Of a stretch of 6,634 nt of DNA, positions 1 to 6,200 are shown one piece after another. This stretch comes from Cryomorphaceae bacterium (GTDB lineage: Bacteria > Bacteroidota > Bacteroidia > Flavobacteriales > Schleiferiaceae): positions 1-6,634 of the forward strand of contig DLWR01000233.1 of NCBI GenBank assembly GCA_003444795.1. The letters are read 5' to 3'. The translations under genes were made by a program, and so were the position numbers. Each line of letters starts with the position of its first letter. The stretch's first letter is position 1. The notes below the pieces were generated by a model. That model made no database searches. It saw nothing but the letters and a program-made list of their open reading frames with translations, and was not told where the DNA came from.

Positions 1-450
1 GTATCCACCTGTCCAACCCCAATGCAGGTTGTTCACTGCGGGGTTCAAGGGATGCGTGCCCCCCCATAGACTGGGGTCGCCGTGATTTATCGTGCTATCT
101 AAACCAATGGTGAATGCGAATCCCGAGTATTGACCGGGCGTAATGGAGGTAGGGAGGGTGAAGCTGTTGCGATTGGGCAAGCTTAGGTAGGCATATTCAT
201 TCCGAATATCTTGGCGAACCCCTTGTGCATCTAGCAGGGCAAATTCCGAGAGGATGAAGTCATTGCGCGTAAACTTCACCGTATCCGTCCCCATAGGATA
301 GGACGCATCGTTGTAGGTCACTGGTGCATTTCCAGACCCAAAAACAGGCTGCACGACCACCTCCAAATTGACAATTTCGGGCTTTTTCTCGGGGTCACAG
401 GCCGTCAAGAGGGTTCCTGCAGCCAAAAGGGCAAACGCAAATTTTTTCAA
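1..450 (-). CDS. MbnP-like (putative copper-binding) lipoprotein, partial, C-terminus beyond left edge
   Basis: An open frame runs leftward from a TTG start at 450-448 to the window edge (150 codons, no stop). The N-terminus is a lipoprotein signal: two lysines, a hydrophobic stretch and a lipobox L15-T16-A17-C18, so the mature protein should be lipid-anchored in the cell envelope, facing the periplasm or outside. Visible family features are the VNLEVVVQPVFG beta strand (about residues 29-40), an FTRNDFILSEFALLD segment (about 60-74), PGQYSGFAFTIGLDS (about 103-117) and HPLNPAVNNLHWGWTGGY (133-150). These match the MbnP-like domain, named after a methanotroph periplasmic copper-binding protein that works with a diheme MauG-like partner (MbnH). 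Copper binding is inferred from the family and from the divergent SCO neighbour, not shown directly. The start is chosen because no ATG lies in frame upstream and TTG immediately precedes the Lys-Lys signal peptide. It could equally be described as a hypothetical envelope lipoprotein; the family call is fairly secure, the role less so. Confidence 0.8.
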   Translation of the reverse strand, partial: MKKFAFALLAAGTLLTACDPEKKPEIVNLEVVVQPVFGSGNAPVTYNDASYPMGTDTVKFTRNDFILSEFALLDAQGVRQDIRNEYAYLSLPNRNSFTLPTSITPGQYSGFAFTIGLDSTINHGDPSLWGGTHPLNPAVNNLHWGWTGGY

Positions 451-474
451 TGCAACAGTGTTTAGTTCCTTTGT

Positions 475-497
475 ATGGTACTCAAAAATAGTACCAT
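475..497. promoter_or_regulatory. Perfect 8-bp inverted repeat in divergent control region
   Basis: ATGGTACT (475-482) and AGTACCAT (490-497) are exact reverse complements separated by the 7-base spacer CAAAAAT. The element fills half of the 45-bp gap between the divergent MbnP-like and SCO genes, and its right arm ends on the first two bases of the SCO start codon at 496. The spacer plus one arm base contains a TAnnTTTG match on the minus strand, so the arms flank a likely promoter core. This is the geometry of a repressor operator. Alternatively it forms an RNA hairpin that hides the SCO start codon. The regulator is unknown; no known copper operator consensus is matched. Confidence 0.5.
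483..490 (-). promoter_or_regulatory. Candidate Bacteroidota -7 promoter box (TATTTTTG) for the MbnP-like gene
   Basis: Read on the minus strand, 490 to 483 is TATTTTTG, a perfect match to the Bacteroidota -7 element TAnnTTTG. Transcription would begin near 476 and leave a leader of about 25 bases before the TTG start at 450. The expected upstream -33 TTTG is missing; only a T-run (TTTTTT) lies at roughly the right distance. The strength of the call comes from the exact match plus the position in a short divergent gap and between the inverted-repeat arms. For the rightward SCO gene there is only a weaker candidate, TTCCTTTG at 466-473, with one mismatch. Confidence 0.4.
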
Positions 498-1197
498 GGC
501 ACTTAAAAAAGGGGAATATTGGAAGATAGGCATTCTGCTAGTCGTTTTTTTTGCAGGCGTTGCGTGGGCCATACAGATCCAAACGCCAGATCCACGGCTA
601 CCCATTCTCAATCCCTCTGACCTCAATCCTTCTTTAGTGGCCGACTCCATGGAGGGAATTGGCATGAACCACGTGGTGGCTCCATTCACGTTAGTCGACC
701 ATACAGGCCAAACGCGCACCGAAGCCGACGTGGAGGGCAAAATCCGGGTGGTGAACTACTTCTTTACCACTTGCCCAAGCATTTGCAAGGATATGGCGCG
801 CAATATGCGGTCTGTTCAAGCGGCTTATTTGGACAATGACGCGGTTCAATTGATGTCCCACAGCGCCATGCCCGAGTTTGACAAGCCCGAAATTTTAGCG
901 GAGTACGCTGCCGTGAACGCCGTTGATTCCAAGCGCTGGTGGCTCCTTACCGGGGATCCTTTGGAACTCAACCGCCTTGCTCGGACCTCCTACTTTGCGG
1001 TTTTGGAAGAGGGCCAAGGATGGGACGAGCACAGCTTTATCCACACGGAAAACCTCGTGCTCATCGACCACAAAGGCCGATTGCGGGGGTACTACGATGG
1101 CACTTCGTCGGATGAAACAGATTTGTTAATCGAACATATTACCTGGTTGCTTAAAGAGCGAGCTTCTGACTACAGAAAATCCGAATCCAAGCCATGA
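496..1197 (+). CDS. SCO1/SenC family copper chaperone, membrane-anchored
   Basis: This 233-residue protein belongs to the SCO family: thioredoxin-fold copper chaperones and thiol reductases that deliver copper to the CuA site of cytochrome c oxidase. Residues 11-26 form one N-terminal membrane helix, placing the rest in the periplasm. The copper-binding set is complete: CPSIC with C93 and C97 (CxxxC) after the strand VVNYFFTT, and H183 in SFIHTENLVLID. The segment SHSAMPEFDKPEILAEYA (121-138) and GYYDGTS (198-204) also fit Bacteroidota members. One small oddity is lysine after the second cysteine, where proline is common. ATG 496 is preferred over the in-frame ATG 475 because the longer version would begin inside the left arm of the inverted repeat, adds only seven unremarkable residues, and leaves just 24 bp to the divergent gene. 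The stop overlaps the next start (ATGA). The cytochrome oxidase role is inferred from the family. Confidence 0.92.
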   Translation: MALKKGEYWKIGILLVVFFAGVAWAIQIQTPDPRLPILNPSDLNPSLVADSMEGIGMNHVVAPFTLVDHTGQTRTEADVEGKIRVVNYFFTTCPSICKDMARNMRSVQAAYLDNDAVQLMSHSAMPEFDKPEILAEYAAVNAVDSKRWWLLTGDPLELNRLARTSYFAVLEEGQGWDEHSFIHTENLVLIDHKGRLRGYYDGTSSDETDLLIEHITWLLKERASDYRKSESKP

Positions 1198-1991
1198 AAG
1201 ACCTCCATGTTGCGGGCTGGCAAGGGGATATCCATTGGGCGGATAGTGCGGCGAACCTGGCTGAATGGGAGGCGCGTTGGGCTGAAGCACCCCAAGCAGA
1301 CCTCTATCTTTTGCCCGAGACATTTGCGACGGGGTTTGCTACTCGCCCTGAAGAATTGTCGGCCGTCGCCACGGGTTCGGATGGGGGCGCTCCTGCCGCA
1401 TCCTTAAAACGCTGGGCAGCTTCCATGCATGCGTGGGTGGGTGGAAGCATTTTCGTGCGCGAGGAAAACGGTCGCTATCGGAATCGATTCTTTTTGGCCG
1501 GACCCTCTGGGGAAGTTCATACCTACGACAAGCGCCATTTGTTTCGGATCGCGGGCGAGGCAGAGCATTTTGATGGGGGCGAAGAACGCATAGTAGTTAC
1601 CGTGGATGGTTGGCGATTATTATTGGCCGTGTGCTATGACCTGCGCTTTCCGGTTTGGTTGCGTCAGACTCCAGGAATTCCCGAATACGACGGTATGCTC
1701 ATTCCCGCGAACTGGCCCGAAGCGAGGCAATCCGCCTGGGACACCCTCTTGCGCGCTCGGGCCATGGAAAACCAGTGCTATGTATTGGGCGTCAATCGAA
1801 TTGGCGAAGATGGATTTGGGGTACAACACGCGGGAGGAACTGCGAGTATTGGCCCTTGGGGCGATGTGCTAGCCACAGGGCAAAGCGGCAAATCAGGCTG
1901 GGTGACTTCCACCTGGGAAGCGGTGCACTTGGCGGCGGTCCGCAAACGCTATCCCTTCTTGGGGGATGCGGATGCTTTTACCATAGGGTAG
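1194..1991 (+). CDS. Omega-amidase, nitrilase superfamily (YafV/Nit2-like carbon-nitrogen hydrolase)
   Basis: This 265-residue cytosolic enzyme has the nitrilase fold and its catalytic residues: E42 in LLPETFATGF, K113 in YDKRHLF and C147 in AVCYDLRFPVW, with a further glutamate (E122 or E124) in AGEAEHF. The spacing is close to that of mammalian Nit2, and the length is near that of E. coli YafV (about 256 residues). The exact HLFR and CYDLRFPVW contexts point to the omega-amidase branch, which hydrolyses 2-oxoglutaramate and 2-oxosuccinamate to 2-oxoglutarate or oxaloacetate plus ammonia. These amides arise from glutamine and asparagine transamination, including the last step of methionine salvage. 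N- and C-terminal motifs are complete (ARAMENQCYVLGVNRIG at 188-204; RKRYPFLGDAD near the end). The ATG overlaps the SCO stop by 4 bp, so expression is probably coupled to it. No link to copper is evident. Substrate is inferred from family. Confidence 0.9.
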   Translation: MKDLHVAGWQGDIHWADSAANLAEWEARWAEAPQADLYLLPETFATGFATRPEELSAVATGSDGGAPAASLKRWAASMHAWVGGSIFVREENGRYRNRFFLAGPSGEVHTYDKRHLFRIAGEAEHFDGGEERIVVTVDGWRLLLAVCYDLRFPVWLRQTPGIPEYDGMLIPANWPEARQSAWDTLLRARAMENQCYVLGVNRIGEDGFGVQHAGGTASIGPWGDVLATGQSGKSGWVTSTWEAVHLAAVRKRYPFLGDADAFTIG

Positions 1992-2011
1992 GCCCTGATA
2001 GGTCTGAGGCA

Positions 2012-3241
2012 TCAATGAAACTCCCAGGAAATGGGATTATTTCTTGGCAGTTCCCAAACTGTTTCTACTTCCCAATTTGCTTTGATTTCGATTTTTTCCT
2101 TGGCGAAAATGCGCGTCTCAGGGGCCTGTCCAGTCCAGTAGTCTCCCGCATCGAGCATCCCGTTAGCGTTGCGGTCGTAGATGGCCTGTAGGGTGTAGGT
2201 GCCGGGAGGCAAACCCGTTAGGACTTCCGTATGCTCCGAACAGGGTTTGTCGCTCGTCCACTGGGCGTAAATACCAGTTTTCCCCTTGAGTTGGAGTATA
2301 AAGGGCAGGCTCTCTTGATCCCACAATTCACCATCCACCGCTTGCCTCGGCCCACAGCCATGTTTCCAGCTAAGCTTGAGGGTTCCCGAACTATCCGCCC
2401 CCCAAGGTTCCCATGCTAGCAAGCTATCAGCGACCATTTTTTGATCTAAGAGCAAAATGGGAGGGAGGTAATCAACCGGTCCCCAGCTTTCTTTCCAAGG
2501 GCTCGCCCATGGCCGCCAGGTGTCCTCCAAATATCCAACGGGGGCCAATTCTCCAGGGCTGAGTTTGTTGTTCCCGTCAGCATCGGCAAAGGCACGGATG
2601 GCATAAGCTGTATCGGTACGCAAATAGGAAAAGGTATAGTACCCGCTATCATTGGTCCGGGTAGCATAGGTGGCGGGCGAGAAGACACAAGAGTCATTTA
2701 GTACAGGGTCACCGTGCCAATGGTTTCGGGTAGGATAGAGGCAAACCGCTGCATCCTTTACGCCTTCCCCCGTCCAGGGATTCACAACCCGGCCTTGGAT
2801 TTCGCCTGAGTCGAGTTGATTTCCCGTCGAGAATACCCATTGTACGCCCTTGAGAACATTCCCTTCGTGTAGGTCGCGTATGGTGTTGCCCCATTGAAAT
2901 ACATAGGTGCTGTTTTCCAATAGAGGATCGGGCCAAGCCGCTTTAAACGTTTTCCCCCTCAACTCATAGGTAGTTCCGGCTGGCAAAGGGGGGGAGCTGG
3001 TAAAATTTTGTTGGGGCGAGCTCAGGACGACAAATTCGTCAAATTTCCAAGTGGCTTCGCGTGCGCTAACTTGCACTGAACCGTTGGGAATACTGGCTTC
3101 TAGGATGACGGGCGGCTCTTTGTCCCGAGGCCCACCATCAGGGGCGGCGGGAAGGGCACAGCCTTGAACGAAGACCACAAATGTGAGAAATATCACAATT
3201 AGTGAGTGTTCGGAATACCATCTAGACCAATTTAGCCTCAT
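2012..3241 (-). CDS. SbsA Ig-like domain lipoprotein
   Basis: A 409-residue envelope lipoprotein typical of Bacteroidota. The ATG at 3241-3239 gives a proper lipoprotein signal: a hydrophobic stretch at residues 14-25 and a lipobox V25-Q26-G27-C28; a longer in-frame start at 3334 would bury this signal and overlap the divergent gene. After C28 come a short proline/glycine linker (APDGGPRDKEPP), an SbsA-type Ig-like domain (about 44-140, with FDEFVVLSS at 67-75 and the strand STYVFQWGNTIRD near 111-123), a carboxypeptidase-regulatory-like beta-sandwich (about 146-220, GEIQGRVVNPWTGEGV), and a C-terminal beta domain (about 320-409). Two acidic loops resemble dockerin/EF-hand calcium loops: DADGNNKLSPGE (220-231) and DRNANGMLDAGD (356-367). 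The precise role is unknown; a structural or binding role at the cell surface is the usual guess. It converges on the omega-amidase gene with only 20 bp between stops, where I see no hairpin-plus-T-tract terminator. Confidence 0.85.
   Translation of the reverse strand: MRLNWSRWYSEHSLIVIFLTFVVFVQGCALPAAPDGGPRDKEPPVILEASIPNGSVQVSAREATWKFDEFVVLSSPQQNFTSSPPLPAGTTYELRGKTFKAAWPDPLLENSTYVFQWGNTIRDLHEGNVLKGVQWVFSTGNQLDSGEIQGRVVNPWTGEGVKDAAVCLYPTRNHWHGDPVLNDSCVFSPATYATRTNDSGYYTFSYLRTDTAYAIRAFADADGNNKLSPGELAPVGYLEDTWRPWASPWKESWGPVDYLPPILLLDQKMVADSLLAWEPWGADSSGTLKLSWKHGCGPRQAVDGELWDQESLPFILQLKGKTGIYAQWTSDKPCSEHTEVLTGLPPGTYTLQAIYDRNANGMLDAGDYWTGQAPETRIFAKEKIEIKANWEVETVWELPRNNPISWEFH
3182..3197. promoter_or_regulatory. 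CRP-like palindrome TGTGA-N6-TCACA
   Basis: TGTGA (3182-3186), spacer GAAATA, TCACA (3193-3197) is the exact core consensus of CRP-family binding sites, and the flanks (AAA on the left, ATT on the right) also suit it. It ends 76 bp before the ATG of the large exported-protein gene, where it could activate a rightward promoter. It lies within codons of the lipoprotein signal peptide of the opposite gene (encoding I-V-I-F-L-T-F), so the sequence is also constrained by coding and may be accidental. No good -7 box was found between it and 3274. A role is inference only. Confidence 0.3.
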
Positions 3242-3273
3242 TTTTACCGCCTCAACCCTTAACTCCTTCACAC

Positions 3274-6200
3274 ATGAAACGAATGTACGCACTTTGGATC
3301 CTCTTATTTGGAGCCACATTGAGCATTCAAGCACAAACGTATTGTACCACCAACCTCTACACCACAGGTTGTACGTTTGGCGACTACCTGGATAATGTTC
3401 AACTGAACAATATTAACCAAACGGCTACGGGCTGTTCGACAGGTGGATTTGCCAATTACACGTCGGATACCGTGCAGGTTCAGCAAACGGCCATGCTCCA
3501 ATTGGGAGTTACAACCGGATATTCTGGCCAATGGTTTGCGATATGGGTGGATGCCAACAATGACGGTGACTTTAACGATGCCGGTGAGCATTTATGGAGT
3601 TCCTCTGCGGCAGGTCCTGCAGCGGGCGTATTGTACTCCAACACGATTGTCATCCCTGGAACCTTAACTACGGGTACTCACCGCATGCGTTTACGTTGTA
3701 AGTGGAGCGGAACGGCGATGTTGGCCACAGATGCGTGTACCTCTTTCACCTACGGGGAAGTTCACGACTACACGGTCAATGTAGCACCTCCTCCCGCTTG
3801 CCCTCAGCCCTATTACATGGTGGCTGGTGGTGCGACGGCAAATACGGCTACGTTTTCTTACACCTCAACGGGTTCTACGTTTGAAGTTCAGTATGGCCCC
3901 CAGGGCTTCACCTTAGGTACGGGTACGACAGTTTCTGTTTCGGGTACTACAGCATCTATCAGTGGTTTGGCGGCAAATACATGCTATGACTTCTATGTGC
4001 GTCAAAACTGTTCATCTGCAGGAAATGGCTACTCCTTCTGGAGCGGACCTTTGGAAATTTGTACTCCATGTGTCACGCAGTCGCTCCCAGTCACGGAAGA
4101 CTTTACTAACTGGCCCCCTAACTGCTTCTTCTTGACCGGCGGAACCTCCCAGTGGATCACTTCAGGAACGGGCGCAGCTTTGGCGAATATGGGCAGCTCT
4201 TGGGGATCCAACTCTACAGGCTTCATGACTACAGCACCAGTTAACTTGAATGCTTTGGCCCGCGTGAAGTTCAAGTGGTCGCACCTCGCGAGCACATGGG
4301 CAAATGAAAGATTGGCTGTGATGGCCCGTCTTTCGGGTTCAACAGCCTGGGATACCATTTGGAGTAAGAGCGGTTCTGCTTTTGATTCTCAAGATGGCGC
4401 CACTTGGAATGCACCTGGCACCTATGTGCAAGAAACCATGAATTTGGACTCAGCGACTTACTATGGTCAAGTGGCTGAATTCCGTTGGGTTGGTTTTGGT
4501 AACTGGGGTAACAACGCTTGGGTGGATGATATCATCATTGAACAGCAGCCCACCTGCCCTGAGCCAACAGGTTTGGGTATTGCGGGCTTGTCGGACACGA
4601 GCGCGACCCTAAGCTGGTCTGGCGCAGGTAACAACTTTGTCATTGAATGGGGCCCTGCAGGCTTTACGCAAGGCACCGGATTCTTGGATACAGCGACCAC
4701 CTCAACCCATGTCCTTCAAGGATTGGCGGGTAATACGGGCTATTCCTACTACGTCATGCGCAACTGTACGGGTGCAGGCAACGGCAACTCCATTTGGGTA
4801 GGGCCGTACACCTTCACAACGTTGTGTTCTCCTTACTATATGACCCCGGGGTATTATGAGAACTGGGACGTTATGACCGCAGGAGATCCTCCTGGCTGTT
4901 GGACAAAGACTGCCACAGGTTCGGGCTCTTCGTGGCAAGTGCTGCTTCCACAAACTTGGAACATGGCGGCATATTCTGCTCCGAATTACTTGCTTATGTC
5001 TTCGGGTTCGGCGACCAATGTGACAGCAGTATCGCCCATGTTTGGCGACTTGCAAGGCAACGGAGCTCAAATTCGAATGCGCGCCTCTAAAATGTACACT
5101 TGGAGCCCCATCCAATTGATTGTAGGCACCATGACCACCCCAAGCAACCCTGCGAGCTTTGTGCCTGTTGATACCTTGGCATTGACCGAGTTGTGGGCCG
5201 AGTACACCGTAGCATTCCCTAGCGTCCCCACTGGACACAACCACGTGGGCTTGCGCATGATCGGTGGAACTTGGTACGATGTGGCTATTGATGACTTCCA
5301 CTATGAGGCACAGCCTTCTTGCTTGCCCGCACAGAATGTTTCGGCTTCCCCCGCGACTACGACGGCATTGATTTCCTGGGCACATGGTGCCCCCACGACA
5401 ACGGGTTCTTATGTGGCGTGGGGTCCTGGTGGTTTCAACCCAGGAACGGGCACCGTGCCCAACATGGTTTTGGCCTCTGGTAATACCTACAGCATCACGG
5501 GCTTGACGCCTGCGACGACCTACACCGTATGGGTGGCAGATAGCTGTGGATCTGGCAACATTGGACCATGGCAAGGACCGGTGACCTTCACGACGGCATG
5601 TTTGGCGGCAGCAATGCCTTACTCCGAGAACTTTGACATCTATCCGCTGTCCTGTTGGGATGAAACGGGTGGCACCAAAGTTTTCCTATCCTATGCTTTG
5701 GCAACCGGTGGCAATGCGATGCGTGGGTACTTCTGGCTTTGGACCTCAGGGAACTGGGCTGAATTGACCTCACGCCCCGTGACGATTTCTAGCAATGCTC
5801 AGGTTTCATTTGACTGGTCACACCAGTACATGACCTTCTACCCCAACGATCAACTCTTGCTCTTGGCACGCCCTGTGACATCGGCAACTTGGGATACTAT
5901 TGTCAACCTCATTGGATCCAACTTCAACAGTGCGGGTGCAGGTATAACCACGCCTGGAACTATGGTCAATGAGTTGGCGTACTTGCCTAGCAGCTACACG
6001 GGTTCGGATGTCATTTTCCAGTTTGTTGGTAATTCTGGCTACGGTCCGGATGTATTCTTCGATAACTTCTTGGTCGAGGCCATCCCAACCTGTCCAGATC
6101 CTGTTCCGTCGGCTGGAACGGTTACGAACAATTCGGCAACGGTTTCTTGGACGAGCCCAGGCTCTCCTTTGGGAAGCTGTGTCATGTGGGGTCCTTCAGG

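Noticed and set aside
462..740. A minus-strand frame opposite the start of the SCO gene
   Set aside because: It overlaps the SCO membrane helix and mature domain codons and the divergent control region, and has no recognisable content.
1985..2030. Possible terminator hairpin between the convergent omega-amidase and lipoprotein genes
   Set aside because: Only a short imperfect pairing (AGGCC with GGTCT) is visible and no T-tract follows on either strand.
1655..2191. A 178-codon plus-strand frame crossing the omega-amidase end and the convergent lipoprotein gene
   Set aside because: It is a +1/+2 shadow of two well-supported genes and its product has no coherent pattern.
3280..3287. Minus-strand TACATTCG as a -7 box for the SbsA-Ig lipoprotein gene
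   Set aside because: It has one mismatch to TAnnTTTG, lacks a well-placed -33 element and lies in the coding start of the opposite gene; too weak to list.
4029..4700. Two shorter minus-strand frames (4029-4358 and 4467-4700)
   Set aside because: They lie wholly within the plus-strand repeat domains and show no family motif or signal peptide.
4702..5574. A 290-codon open frame on the minus strand opposite the large exported-protein gene
   Set aside because: Its product is rich in Arg, His and Cys with no recognisable domain, while the plus strand encodes clear FN3 and jelly-roll motifs over the same bases. It is a shadow frame.
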